64,000 bases of DNA from JAHECW01 sp964641415 (GTDB lineage Bacteria; Acidobacteriota; Thermoanaerobaculia; Thermoanaerobaculales; Sulfomarinibacteraceae), in NCBI GenBank assembly GCA_964641415.1, contig CAZXMW010000003.1:62001-126000 (forward strand), read 5' to 3'. The notes under the pieces were generated by a model. It was not told the DNA's origin and made no database searches. It saw only the letters and a list, made by a program, of their open reading frames with translations. Numbering within the stretch: position 1 is the first letter of the stretch; every line of letters begins with the position of its first letter. This document shows, piece by piece, positions 36,380 to 45,497 of this stretch. The position numbers and the translations under genes are program-made.

Positions 36380-36406
36380 TTGGGACCGCGATCGCGATGC
36401 TATTCT
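36380..36406 (+). promoter_or_regulatory. Candidate promoter of metG (extended -10)
   Basis: TTGGGA (36380-36385), 15-base spacer, then TATTCT (36401-36406), preceded by TG one base upstream (TGC-TATTCT, extended -10). The ribosome site CTGGAGG (36414-36420) and GTG start at 36425 follow closely, which would give a very short leader. The evidence is a sequence match only. Confidence 0.35.
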
Positions 36407-36424
36407 TTGCCCCCTGGAGGCACC

Positions 36425-38338
36425 GTGTCCGAGACCTTCTACATCACGACCCCGATCTACTACGTCAACGACATGCCCCATATCGGGCATATCTACACAA
36501 CCGTGATGGCCGACGCGCTCGCCCGCTACCACCGGCTCCGCGGCCACGACGTCTACTTCCTGACCGGCACCGACGAGCACGGTCAGAAGATCGAGAAGGC
36601 GGCCGGCAGCCGGGGTATCGAGCCGATCCGGCTCGCGGATCGCGTGGTCGCGAGGTACCACGACCTGTGGCGGCTGCTCGGGATCAGCCACGACGACTTC
36701 ATCCGGACGTCGGAGGACCGCCACCAACGCGGTGTGGCCGAGATCATCGACCGCATCACCGCCGCCGGCGACATCTACACGGGCGCCTACGAGGGCTGGT
36801 ACGACACCCGCGACGAGGCGTTCGTCCCGGACTCCCAGGTTCAGGAAGGCGTCGACACCGAGAGCGGTCACCCGGTGGAGCGGCTGTCCGAGCCGAGCTA
36901 CTTCTTCCGTCTGTCGGCATTCCGGGACCGCCTCCTCGAGTGGTACCGGGCCAACCCCGAGTGCATCCGGCCCAAGAGCCGCTACAACGAGGTCGTGAGC
37001 TTCGTTTCCGGCGGCCTCAAGGATCTGTCGATCTCCCGGACGTCGTTGAAGTGGGGCGTGCCCTGGCCCGGCGACGACGACCACGTCGTCTACGTCTGGC
37101 TCGACGCGCTGACCAACTACATCTCCGCGCTCGGCTTCGGCGCCGACGACGACAGCCGCTACCGCGACTTCTGGCCGGCCGCCATGCACCTTGTGGGCAA
37201 GGACATCCTCCGCTTCCACTGCGTCTACTGGCCGGCCTTCCTGATGTCCGCGGGGCTGCCGCTGCCGAAGCAGATTTTCGGCCACGGCTGGTGGCTGCAG
37301 GATGATGCCAAGATGTCCAAGTCGGTCGGCAACGTGGTCCGTCCCGACCACCTCATCCACCGCTTCGGCGCCGATGCGCTGCGCTATTTCGTGGCGCGCG
37401 AGATGTCGTTCGGGCACGACGCCAACTTCTCCGACGAGGCGTTCCTCGAGCGCTTCAACGCCGACCTCGCCAACTCGCTGGGCAACACCGCGTCGCGCAC
37501 CACGGCCATGACCACCCGATACCTCGACGCGACGGTGCCGCGGCCGTCAACCGACGGGCCGGTTCCCGAGGCCGCGGCGACCGCGGTCCGCCGCTACATC
37601 GAGCACATGAACGCCCTCGAGCCGCACCGGGCCCTCGAGGCGGCATGGCAGCTGCTCGCGGCGATCAATCTCGACCTTCAGGAGACCCAACCGTGGAACC
37701 TTGCCAAGCAGGGCGACGCGGGCCGCGGCGAGCTCGAACGAGTTCTCTACACGGCTCTCGAGGGGCTCCGAATCGTGTCGATCCTCGGCGAACCGTTCAT
37801 GCCGACGATCGCCGCCGAGCTCCGAGCCCAAATCGGCGCCTCGGACCTGCCGCTCGACCTGGACGCCGCAACGGCGTGGGGCGGGCTGCGCGAGGGGATT
37901 AAGCTCGGCGAGGCCGCGCCGCTGTTCCCGAGAGTCGACATCAAAGCGTATCTGAAGGAGCTCGCAGTGGAGAATGAGAAACCAGCCGCACCGAAACCCG
38001 CCTCCGATGACGACCTTCTCACCATCGACGAGTTCTTCAAGACCGAGCTCAAGATCGGTCTCGTCATCGAGGCCGAGCGGGTACCCAGGTCGAAGAAGCT
38101 GATGAAGATCATGGTCGACCTCGGCGAAGGCGAGCCACGCCAGCTGGTGGCCGGCATCGCGGAGCGCTACCAGGCCGAAGCGCTGGTCGGCCGGCGGGTC
38201 GTGGTCGTCGCCAATCTCCAGCCGGCGACCCTCATGGGTGTCGAGTCGCGGGGAATGCTGCTCGCGGCATCGGTCGACGGCGATCCCTTCCTGCTGTCGG
38301 TGAACGACCAGGTTCCTCCCGGCACCGGGGTTCGCTAG
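36425..38338 (+). CDS. metG: Methionyl-tRNA synthetase
   Basis: 637 aa. The GTG start at 36425 follows CTGGAGG. Class I signature H19-I-G-H22 and K296-MSKS. The insertion between them (PDSQVQEGVDTESGHPVERL) lacks the paired CxxC zinc knuckles of E. coli MetRS, so it is the zinc-less type. The C-terminal ~100 residues form a Trbp111/EMAP-like tRNA-binding domain (IDEFFKTELKIGLVIEAERV; NLQPATLMGVESRGM), joined by an Ala/Pro/Lys linker. It charges initiator and elongator tRNA-Met. It is convergent with glgC, 26 bp away. Confidence 0.97.
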   Translation: MSETFYITTPIYYVNDMPHIGHIYTTVMADALARYHRLRGHDVYFLTGTDEHGQKIEKAAGSRGIEPIRLADRVVARYHDLWRLLGISHDDFIRTSEDRHQRGVAEIIDRITAAGDIYTGAYEGWYDTRDEAFVPDSQVQEGVDTESGHPVERLSEPSYFFRLSAFRDRLLEWYRANPECIRPKSRYNEVVSFVSGGLKDLSISRTSLKWGVPWPGDDDHVVYVWLDALTNYISALGFGADDDSRYRDFWPAAMHLVGKDILRFHCVYWPAFLMSAGLPLPKQIFGHGWWLQDDAKMSKSVGNVVRPDHLIHRFGADALRYFVAREMSFGHDANFSDEAFLERFNADLANSLGNTASRTTAMTTRYLDATVPRPSTDGPVPEAAATAVRRYIEHMNALEPHRALEAAWQLLAAINLDLQETQPWNLAKQGDAGRGELERVLYTALEGLRIVSILGEPFMPTIAAELRAQIGASDLPLDLDAATAWGGLREGIKLGEAAPLFPRVDIKAYLKELAVENEKPAAPKPASDDDLLTIDEFFKTELKIGLVIEAERVPRSKKLMKIMVDLGEGEPRQLVAGIAERYQAEALVGRRVVVVANLQPATLMGVESRGMLLAASVDGDPFLLSVNDQVPPGTGVR

Positions 38339-38364
38339 CCCGGTTCATTCGTCGACGATCCAGA

Positions 38365-39639
38365 CTAAATCACCGTGCCGTCCGGGATGACGCCGTTCTT
38401 GGGCACGACCACGATGCCGTCGCGGATCGCCCAGCCGTCGCCATTGCCTTCGGCGACTCCGGATTCGTTGACAATCCGGACGTTGCGGCCGATCCGGGCA
38501 TTTTTGTCGATGATTGCCTTGCGGATCACCGAACCCTGGCCGATTCCCACCGGTGGAGCGCCGGCAGGAGCTTCCGGATAGTAGCCGTCGACGCCCATGA
38601 CCAGCGTTCGTGACAGATCGGCGCCGCTGATGTTGGCGCGCAGACCGATGACCGAATCCTCGACCTTCGAGTCGACCACCCGCGAACCGTCTCCGAGCAG
38701 AACCCGTTCGAAACAGCAGCCGTCGAGCCGGGCGCCGGGCAGGTGGCGAGGCCGGGTGTAGATCGGCCAGTTGTCATCGTGAAAGCTGAACGGCGGATTG
38801 AACTGGACCAGATCCATGTGGGCGTCGAAGAACGCCTGGGTGGTTCCGATGTCGCGCCAGTAGCCCTTGAAGAAATGGGCCTGGATACGCCGGCGGCCGA
38901 CCTCGGCCGGGATCACCTCGCCGCCGAAATCAACCAGGTCGTTGTCAAGGGCCTCGAGCAGCGCCTGCTTGCGAAACAGGTAGATCCCCATGGAGGCCAG
39001 ATACGGCTGGTCGGCACGGACGCCCTTCTCCTCGAGCAGCTCGGACGCGACCTCCATGCCGGCGCGCGCCTCGGCAGTCTTCGGCTTTTCGCGAAACTCC
39101 AGAACCCGACCGTCGTCATCGACGCGCGCCGCGCCGAAGGCGGCGATCTGCTCGGCCGAGCACGGCATTACGCCGATCGCCACGTCGGCGTCGTGCAGCA
39201 TGAGATCGGCGAGCAGATCCCGGTAATCCATCCGGTACAGGTGGTCGCCGGCCAGGATCAGCACGAACTCGCCCCGGACCTGGTCGAAGACCCGCCGGTT
39301 CTGCCGAACCGCGTCGGCCGTTCCCTGGAACCAGGAGCTGTCGCCCTCGGTCTGCTGCGCAGCGAGAATCTGGACGAAGCCCGGCGAGAAGATGTCGAAG
39401 CGATAGGTGCGGCCGATGTGGCGGTGCAGCGACACCGAGTTGAACTGGGTCAGAACGTACATCCGCTGCATGTGCGAGTTGATGGCGTTGGACAGGGGGA
39501 TGTCGATGAGCCGGTACTTCGCGGCGATCGGGACCGCCGGCTTGCTGCGGTGCATGGTCAGGGGATGCAGGCGAGTCCCGCGGCCCCCGCCGAGAATCAG
39601 AACCGTGACGTCGTGTGCCAGATCTTCCACCCGAGGCAT
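38365..39639 (-). CDS. glgC: Glucose-1-phosphate adenylyltransferase
   Basis: 424 aa from the ATG at 39639 (upstream frame is open but not family-like). N-terminal nucleotidyltransferase GGGRGTRLHPLT, SKPAVPIAAKYRLIDIPLSN, WFQGTADAVRQN, and a glucose-1-phosphate-binding block FREKPKTAEA. C-terminal left-handed beta-helix. It makes ADP-glucose for glycogen or maltosyl transfer and is usually allosterically controlled. No other glg gene is in the window, so it is not in a glycogen operon here. Confidence 0.95.
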   Translation of the reverse strand: MPRVEDLAHDVTVLILGGGRGTRLHPLTMHRSKPAVPIAAKYRLIDIPLSNAINSHMQRMYVLTQFNSVSLHRHIGRTYRFDIFSPGFVQILAAQQTEGDSSWFQGTADAVRQNRRVFDQVRGEFVLILAGDHLYRMDYRDLLADLMLHDADVAIGVMPCSAEQIAAFGAARVDDDGRVLEFREKPKTAEARAGMEVASELLEEKGVRADQPYLASMGIYLFRKQALLEALDNDLVDFGGEVIPAEVGRRRIQAHFFKGYWRDIGTTQAFFDAHMDLVQFNPPFSFHDDNWPIYTRPRHLPGARLDGCCFERVLLGDGSRVVDSKVEDSVIGLRANISGADLSRTLVMGVDGYYPEAPAGAPPVGIGQGSVIRKAIIDKNARIGRNVRIVNESGVAEGNGDGWAIRDGIVVVPKNGVIPDGTVI

Positions 39640-39653
39640 GCGACCACCCTTCC

Positions 39654-39670
39654 CTCGAACGCTGTTCGAG
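39654..39670. promoter_or_regulatory. Inverted repeat in the glgC leader
   Basis: CTCGAAC-GCT-GTTCGAG, a perfect 7-bp dyad centred about 23 bp upstream of the glgC ATG. Its size and position suit a repressor operator or a leader hairpin. The arms resemble LexA boxes, but the spacer is three bases and not four. The regulator is unknown. Confidence 0.4.
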
Positions 39671-39801
39671 GTCGAGTCTAGCACCGAAGCGGCGCCGGAG
39701 GAGCCTCACTTCGGAACAACCTTGCGGGGTGATTCCTGCTTGGTTCCGGTGGCGCGATTCGCCGCCAACAGGTGTCGACGACCGGCTCGAGGCGAGCCTC
39801 T

Positions 39802-41244
39802 CTATCGTCGCCAGAACTCGCGCGAGAAGAGCGCCAGCAGGGTGAAGATCTCGAGCCGGCCGAACAGCATCAGGACGGCGAGGGTGAGCTTGACGTGACC
39901 CTGGAAGTGGGCGAAGTTGTCGTAGGCGCCGATCTCCCCGAGCCCCGGTCCGACGTTGCCGACGGTGGTCAGCGACGCCGAGACCGCGGTCAGCACGTCG
40001 TAGCCCGCCAGTGCGACGACGATGGCGCCGAGGACCGCGAGCGCGAAGTAGGCGGTCAGAAAGGCCCAGATCCCTGACAGCACGGCGTCCTCGACCACGA
40101 CCCCGCCGTACTTCACCGGCCGAATCGCGTGCGGGTGGATGAGCCGGTCGATGGTCGCGCGCAGTGAGCGGAAGGCGAGCAGCGTCCGCAGGCTCTTGAT
40201 CCCGCCACCGGTGGATCCGGACATGCCGCCGAGAGTGAGCAGCACGAGGATGGCGAGCAGCGACGCCTCCGGCCACAGCTCGAAGTCGGCGGTGACGTAG
40301 CCGGTGGTGGTGAGTAGCGACACCGCCTGGAACGCGGCGTTGCGGACGGTGTCGGCAACATGCGCGCCGGGCTCGTGGACGGTCAGTGCGAAGAATGTGG
40401 TCGCCCCGGCGGCAACTCCGATGAAGTACCGCAGCTCGGCATCCCGAACCACCTCGCGCCCCCGGCCCACCGCGACCTTGTAGTGCAGCACGAAGTTGAT
40501 CCCGGCGGCGAGCATGAAGGCGATGACGATCCACTCCACGGCCGGGCTTCCGAACTCCCCGAGCGATCCGTTGCGGGTCGAAAAACCGCCGGTGGCCAGG
40601 GTCGTGAAGGCGTGGCACAGGGCCTCGAAGCCGTCGACTCCCGCCAATCGCAGCAGCAGCCACTCGAGCACCGTCAGCGCGACGTAGATCCCCCACAGCG
40701 AGCGCGCGGTGCTGGCCAAGCGCGGCTGCATCTTGTCGGCCACCGGCCCGGGCACCTCGGCCTTGAACAGCTGCATGCCGCCGATGCCGAGCAACGGCAG
40801 GATGGCGATCGTGAACAGGATGATGCCCATACCTCCCAGCCACTGGGTCATTGCCCGCCACAGCAGCAGCGACCGCGGCAGGACCGTGGTGTCGGCGATC
40901 ACCGTCGAGCCCGTCGTCGTGAACCCCGAGACCGACTCGAAAACCGCGTCGACCGGGCCGGGCCCGCCGGCGGTCAGGAGATAGGGCAGCGCGCCGAACA
41001 GCGACGCCACGATCCACGCCCCGCCGACCACGAGAAAGCCCTCCCGGGGCCGGACGCTCCGATCGTCCGGGCGGAGCCATCGCGTCACGGCGAGCCCCGC
41101 GATCGCCGCAGCGAGCCCGGTCGCCAGAAACGGCCGCAGCTCCTCGCCGAACGCGACCGCAGTCAACAGTGGGACACAGAGGAAACCGCCGAGCAGAAGC
41201 ATCAGCCAGCCGAGCAGGTAGAGCACGAATCGGGTGTTCATCAT
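39802..41244 (-). CDS. trkH: TrkH-type potassium transporter membrane subunit
   Basis: 480 aa, ATG at 41244 (or 41241), 7 bp after the trkA stop. It has the helix-pore-helix repeats of Trk/Ktr/HKT channels: FESVSGFTTTGSTV, CHAFTTLATGGFSTRNGS, FQAVSLLTTTGYVTADF, SASLTTVGNVGPGL, each with a selectivity-filter Gly. It forms the K+ path gated by TrkA rings. The operon order trkA-trkH is conventional. Confidence 0.95.
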   Translation of the reverse strand: MMNTRFVLYLLGWLMLLLGGFLCVPLLTAVAFGEELRPFLATGLAAAIAGLAVTRWLRPDDRSVRPREGFLVVGGAWIVASLFGALPYLLTAGGPGPVDAVFESVSGFTTTGSTVIADTTVLPRSLLLWRAMTQWLGGMGIILFTIAILPLLGIGGMQLFKAEVPGPVADKMQPRLASTARSLWGIYVALTVLEWLLLRLAGVDGFEALCHAFTTLATGGFSTRNGSLGEFGSPAVEWIVIAFMLAAGINFVLHYKVAVGRGREVVRDAELRYFIGVAAGATTFFALTVHEPGAHVADTVRNAAFQAVSLLTTTGYVTADFELWPEASLLAILVLLTLGGMSGSTGGGIKSLRTLLAFRSLRATIDRLIHPHAIRPVKYGGVVVEDAVLSGIWAFLTAYFALAVLGAIVVALAGYDVLTAVSASLTTVGNVGPGLGEIGAYDNFAHFQGHVKLTLAVLMLFGRLEIFTLLALFSREFWRR

Positions 41245-41251
41245 CCGGACT

Positions 41252-42598
41252 TCAGCGCTCGAGGATGTCGTCGACCCGCGACGCCGTCTCGGCGGTGGTG
41301 ACCAGCAGGACGCGATCGCCGGGCTCGATCCGGTCCGAGCCGGCGGGGACGAAGATCCGGTCCCCGCGGCTGACCGCCGCGACCAGAATGCCGCGCGGCA
41401 GTCCGAGCCCGGCGAGCTCGGACTGGACCAACCGACTCGTGGCGGGGATCTCGACCTCGAAAGCCTCGACCGCGTCATCGAGCAGCGCCGCCACCTTCTT
41501 CACCAGACCTGTTCGTGCGAAATGCTGAGCCAGGCTGACCGACAGCAGCCGCGGCGAGATCACCGCGTCGATGCCGAGATCGGCGATCAGTCCGACCAGG
41601 GCCGGGTTGTCGACCAGCGCGAAGGTGTGCGCCGCGCCGAGCGCCCGGGCGAGCAGGCACGCGACGATGTTCTCCTCGTGGTCGTCGGTGCAGGCGACGA
41701 AACCGTTGACCCGATCGGCGCCCTCCTCGTTGAGCAGCTCGCGGTCGGTCGGGCTGCCGTGAACCACCAGCGTTGTGTCAAGGCGGCCGGCCGCCATCTC
41801 GGCGTCCTCCCGTCGCGAGTCGATCAGGGTCACGGGGATCCCGGACTGCTCCAGACGCCGGGCCAGATCGATCCCGATCCGGGTGGCGCCGGCGATCATC
41901 ACCCGCCGGTCCCGGCCGCGGCGCAATCCGAGCAGGACGAGAACGTTGTCAAGCTCGTCGGGATCGAGGGCGAAGTAGACCAGGTCTCCGGCGCGAATCT
42001 CGTCCTCGCCGTGCGGCACCCGCCAGGCGCCGTCGCGGCGCAGCGCGACCACCAGCACCGGCGTCGCCGGGAAGAGCAATCGGAGGTGCGACAGCAGCAG
42101 ACCGTTGAACTCAGACGGTGGCCGGACCACGAAACCGGCGATCAGCAGGCGCTCCCCGAAAAACGTCACAACGTCCACAGCGCCGGGAACCGGCATCAAC
42201 GACAGAATCTTGTCCACCGCAGCCATGTCCGGGTTGACGGCGACCCGCTCGACCTCGGACCCGGGAATCTGCCGGAACCCAACCTCGTGACCGGGGTCGC
42301 GCAGGCGGGCGATGATCCTCGGCACGTTGAAGATCTCGGAGCCGATGAGCGCGACCACCATGTTGGTTTCGTCCGAGTCGGTGGTCGCCATCAGCATGTC
42401 GCAGCTGGTGATGCCGGCTTCCTCGAGCGCCGGCGCCGTCGCACCGTTACCGCAGATCACCTGAACGTCGAGCCGGTCCTTGATTTCGTTGACCAATGAC
42501 CGCGACCGCTCGACCAGAACCACGTCGTGCCCATCCGAGGACAGTCGCGACGCGAGCGTCGAGCCAACCAATCCTCCACCGACCACGATGGCTCTCAC
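41252..42598 (-). CDS. trkA: TrkA-type potassium channel regulator
   Basis: 448 aa, GTG start. Two tandem RCK units: the first with the NAD(H)-binding GGGLVGSTLA and an acidic end VLVERSRS, the second with IAGATRIGIDLARRL and VTLIDSRRED. Each is followed by an RCK-C part. It binds nucleotide and gates TrkH. It lies directly upstream of trkH and is probably co-transcribed. Confidence 0.95.
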   Translation of the reverse strand: MRAIVVGGGLVGSTLASRLSSDGHDVVLVERSRSLVNEIKDRLDVQVICGNGATAPALEEAGITSCDMLMATTDSDETNMVVALIGSEIFNVPRIIARLRDPGHEVGFRQIPGSEVERVAVNPDMAAVDKILSLMPVPGAVDVVTFFGERLLIAGFVVRPPSEFNGLLLSHLRLLFPATPVLVVALRRDGAWRVPHGEDEIRAGDLVYFALDPDELDNVLVLLGLRRGRDRRVMIAGATRIGIDLARRLEQSGIPVTLIDSRREDAEMAAGRLDTTLVVHGSPTDRELLNEEGADRVNGFVACTDDHEENIVACLLARALGAAHTFALVDNPALVGLIADLGIDAVISPRLLSVSLAQHFARTGLVKKVAALLDDAVEAFEVEIPATSRLVQSELAGLGLPRGILVAAVSRGDRIFVPAGSDRIEPGDRVLLVTTAETASRVDDILER

Positions 42599-42786
42599 GA
42601 CGACAGTGTAGCGAAGCGGGGTCGAAGATGAAAGCCGGGAGCGGCGATCCGAGCGTCTGAAGCCGCATCGAAGTTGGGTGACACGCTGAAACCGGAGCTC
42701 TCGACGGGCCCGGAGCGTTCATGAGAATTCGGGGGCACGTGACGCTCCGTCGAGTCGGGGCCGCGGGGCCTGAAGGCCTCGCCTAC

Positions 42787-42822
42787 GGATCCGGCTCCGC
42801 CGTGGCCGGCGGAGCCGGATCC
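42787..42822. repeat. Perfect 15-bp inverted repeat
   Basis: Arms GGATCCGGCTCCGCC and GGCGGAGCCGGATCC with a six-base loop GTGGCC. There is no T-tract, so it is not a standard terminator. It abuts the hexamer array and lies 118 bp before the decarboxylase ATG. It could be a mobile-repeat end, a processing signal or a protein-binding dyad. Confidence 0.7.
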
Positions 42823-42824
42823 GA

Positions 42825-42884
42825 ACGCGGCCTCGGTCTCGGACTCGGTGTCGGATTCGGTCTCGGACTCGGACTCGGACGCGG
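42825..42884. repeat. Period-6 array CGGNNT (left array)
   Basis: Ten consecutive hexamers in which CGG recurs every six bases (CCTCGG, TCTCGG, ACTCGG, TGTCGG, ATTCGG and so on). It sits just upstream of the decarboxylase. The array after the downstream acyltransferase (45324-45497) is the reverse-complement type, so the two bracket the operon in inverted orientation. Confidence 0.8.
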
Positions 42885-42939
42885 CTGCGCACGTGACTCC
42901 CGCCCCTGGTCCGCGTACCCTGGACGCTCGGAGGACGCG

Positions 42940-44391
42940 ATGAGCGACACCGGCCACTGGGACTCGGAGCTGTTCCGCCGCGAGGGACATCGCATGGTCG
43001 AATGGATCGCCGATTACCTCGACGGCGGCGCGCGGGCGCTTCCGGTGCTCGCCCGGGTCGAGCCGGGCGAGGTCGCCGCCCGGCTTGCCGGCGCCCTGCC
43101 CGAGCAGGCCGAGGACCCGGAGGCGGTGTGGCGGGACTTCATCGACGTGATCCTGCCCGGCGTCACCCATTGGAACCACCCCGGGTTCATGGCCTACTTC
43201 GGGATCTCCGGATCGGGCCCCGGCATTCTCGGCGAGCTGGTGTCGGCCGCACTCAACGTCAACGGCATGCTGTGGCGGACCTGCCCGGCGGCCACCGAGC
43301 TCGAGCTCGAGGTGCTTTCCTGGCTGCGCGACGGGCTCGGCCTTCCCGAGGAGCTCTTCGGCTTTCTGTGCGACACGGCGTCGATCTCGTCGCTGATCTC
43401 GCTCGCCGCCGCCCGCGAGGCGGCCGACCCGGAGATCCGGCGCCGTGGCATGGCCGGCCGCACGGACCTCGCGGCGTTCAGGGTCTACGCCTCGGATCAG
43501 GCCCACTCCTCCATCGCCAAGGCCTGTCTGACCCTCGGTTTCGGGCTCGACGGCTTTCGCGCGATCCCCCACGACGACGACTACCGGATGGACCCGACGG
43601 CCTTCGAGTCGGCAATCACCGAGGATCGCGCTGCCGGGCTCCGTCCCCTCGCGGCGATCGCTACGGTGGGCACGACCTCGACCACCTCGGTCGACCCGGT
43701 CGGCGCCGTTGCCGAGATCTGCCGCCGCGAAGGGCTCTGGCTCCACGTCGACGCCGCATACGCCGGATCGCTGGCGCTGTGCCCCGAGTTCCGCTGGATC
43801 TTCGACGGCGCCGAGGGCGCCGACAGCCTGGTCTTCAACCCGCACAAGTGGCTGTTCACCCCGATCGACGCCTCGGTGCTCTACACCCGGCACCCCGAGA
43901 TCTTCCGCCGGGCCTTCTCTTTGGTTCCCGAGTACCTCACGACGCCGGTCAGCGGCAAGGTCGTCGATCTCATGGACTACGGAGTCCAGCTCGGCCGACG
44001 TTTTCGGGCCCTCAAGCTGTGGTGGGTGGTCCGGTGTTTCGGTGCCGAAGGGCTTCGCCGCCGGCTGCGCTTCCACAACCAGCTCGCGGCCGGTTTCGCC
44101 GACTGGATCGACCACCACCCGCACTTCGAACGGATGGCGCCGGCGCCGTTCTCGGTGGTCTGCTTCCGCGCCGTCGACCCGGCCCTCGACGATCCGGCCG
44201 CGGTCGACGAGTTCAATCTCGAGCTCATGGAGCGGGTCAACGCCTCGGGCGAGATCTACCTGTCCCACACTCGACTCGATCCCGGCATCGCTCTGCGGGT
44301 CGCCATCGGCAACCTCGGCACCACCGGGCAGGATCTCGAACGGTGCCGGGTTCTCCTCGACAAGGAGCGCGCATGCCTCTGCCACCTCTGA
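42940..44391 (+). CDS. PLP-dependent group II decarboxylase, aromatic-L-amino-acid type
   Basis: 483 aa, ATG at 42940 with GGAGG six bases upstream. The sequence follows the aromatic-amino-acid decarboxylase/tyrosine decarboxylase layout: a helical N-terminal arm (WIADYLDG), THWNHPGFMAYFG, ASDQAHSSIAKA, GTTSTTSVDPV, WLHVDAAYAGS and the PLP Lys303 in FNPHKWLF. It would decarboxylate Tyr, Trp, Phe or DOPA to the amine. It overlaps the acyltransferase gene by 19 bp, so both are expressed together. That pairing suggests an amine-linked lipid or acylated amine, as inference. Confidence 0.9.
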   Translation: MSDTGHWDSELFRREGHRMVEWIADYLDGGARALPVLARVEPGEVAARLAGALPEQAEDPEAVWRDFIDVILPGVTHWNHPGFMAYFGISGSGPGILGELVSAALNVNGMLWRTCPAATELELEVLSWLRDGLGLPEELFGFLCDTASISSLISLAAAREAADPEIRRRGMAGRTDLAAFRVYASDQAHSSIAKACLTLGFGLDGFRAIPHDDDYRMDPTAFESAITEDRAAGLRPLAAIATVGTTSTTSVDPVGAVAEICRREGLWLHVDAAYAGSLALCPEFRWIFDGAEGADSLVFNPHKWLFTPIDASVLYTRHPEIFRRAFSLVPEYLTTPVSGKVVDLMDYGVQLGRRFRALKLWWVVRCFGAEGLRRRLRFHNQLAAGFADWIDHHPHFERMAPAPFSVVCFRAVDPALDDPAAVDEFNLELMERVNASGEIYLSHTRLDPGIALRVAIGNLGTTGQDLERCRVLLDKERACLCHL

Positions 44392-45305
44392 CCGACGACG
44401 CCGGCGCCGGCCGCCGGCTGATTCGCACCCTGCGGGCCCTGCCGTTGGCCTTGGCGGGCTTTACCTCGCTGATCGCAATCAATCTCGCCCAGACCGCGAG
44501 CCTGGTCGTCAGACCATTTTCCCGGCGCGCTTTCCGCCGCTTCAACCGAAGGTGCGCCGACACCTGGTGGGGCTGGTGCGTCGACGCCGCCAGGGTGTTC
44601 AACGGCACCCGGATCGTGGTCACCGGCGAAGACCTTCCGACCGATGAGAACGTCATCCTCGTGTCCAACCACCAACAGATGCCCGACATCACCGTGCTGA
44701 TGGCGCTGGCCAAGAGCAAGGGCCGGCTCGGCGACCTCAAGTTCTTCGTCAAGCACGCACTCAAGTGGACGCCGGGCCTCGGCTGGGGCATGCAGTTCCT
44801 CAACTGTCCGTTTCTCAAGCGAGACTGGTCCGCAGACCGGCACAAGATCGAGGCGACCTTCGAGACCCTGGTCCGCGAGCGGATCCCGATGTGGCTGGTC
44901 AGCTTCGTCGAGGGCACCCGCGCCACCGAAGCCAAGGTCCGGGAAAGTGCCGAGTGGGCGATGGAGCGCGGGCTGGCAACCACCCATCACGTCCTGCTGC
45001 CCCGGACCAAGGGCTTTGCGGCCTCCATCGAGGGCCTCGGCGAGCACCTGCACGCGGTTTACGACGTCACCATCGGTTACGTCGACGGTGTGCCGACGCT
45101 GTGGCACTACATCACCGGCCGGGTGCAGGAGATCCACGTCCACGTCCGCCGCTTCCCCATCGACGAGCTGCCCAAGCTGGAGGCCGAGGTGAAGCAGTGG
45201 CTCATGGACCGGTTCTACGAGAAGGACGCTTTGCTCGACCGGTACTACAGGACCGGGAGCTTCGTCGCCGAACCGGCGCCGGTGACCGTACCCGCCGCCG
45301 AGTAG
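44373..45305 (+). CDS. PlsC-like acyltransferase coupled to decarboxylase
   Basis: 310 aa, ATG at 44373 with AAGGAG upstream, starting inside the preceding gene. One N-terminal membrane segment (~20-48). The acyltransferase motif is N99-H100-QQMP-D105, then LKRDWSADR and FVEGTRAT. The arrangement and a long C-terminus (TLWHYITGRVQEIHVHVRRFP) are those of the LCLAT/AGPAT subgroup (YihG-like), not the short PlsC at 35592. The acceptor may be a lysophospholipid or, given the decarboxylase, something amine-derived. Confidence 0.87.
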   Translation: MPLPPLTDDAGAGRRLIRTLRALPLALAGFTSLIAINLAQTASLVVRPFSRRAFRRFNRRCADTWWGWCVDAARVFNGTRIVVTGEDLPTDENVILVSNHQQMPDITVLMALAKSKGRLGDLKFFVKHALKWTPGLGWGMQFLNCPFLKRDWSADRHKIEATFETLVRERIPMWLVSFVEGTRATEAKVRESAEWAMERGLATTHHVLLPRTKGFAASIEGLGEHLHAVYDVTIGYVDGVPTLWHYITGRVQEIHVHVRRFPIDELPKLEAEVKQWLMDRFYEKDALLDRYYRTGSFVAEPAPVTVPAAE

Positions 45306-45323
45306 GGCCCTCTTCCGGGTCCG

Positions 45324-45497
45324 AAGCCGAGACCGAGGCCGTGGCCGAGACCGGATCCGAGACCGACGCCGAGGCCGAGGCCGTGGCCGAGGCCGAGACC
45401 GGATCCGAGACCGACGCCGACGCCGAGGCCGTGGCCGAGGCCGAGACCGGATCCGAGACCGACGCCGAGGCCGTGGCCGTGGCCGAGTCCGAGTCCG
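45324..45497. repeat. Period-6 array NNNCCG with 48-bp higher-order unit (right array)
   Basis: 29 consecutive NNNCCG hexamers. Within it an eight-hexamer unit (AGACCG GATCCG AGACCG ... AGGCCG) recurs with exact 48-bp spacing: GATCCG at 45354, 45402 and 45450. A third of a further unit precedes it. The array follows the acyltransferase stop by 18 bp and is the complement of the left array type. It keeps a frame open (EAETEAVAE...), but no start or family supports translation. Confidence 0.85.

Larger units (their letters stand above)
42599..42939. other. 341-bp region between trkA and the decarboxylase gene
   Basis: Divergent promoter space. It contains a perfect 15-bp-arm hairpin (42787-42822) immediately followed by the left period-6 array (42825-42884), listed separately. 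The remaining bases show no gene. The frame extended upstream of the decarboxylase start is only translated repeat (GLGLGVGFGLGLGLG). Confidence 0.6.

Noticed and set aside
39654..39670. LexA (SOS) box upstream of glgC
   Set aside because: Arms resemble TCGAAC/GTTCGA, but the spacer is 3 bases where known boxes have 4, and glgC is not a typical SOS gene. Kept only as an unnamed dyad.
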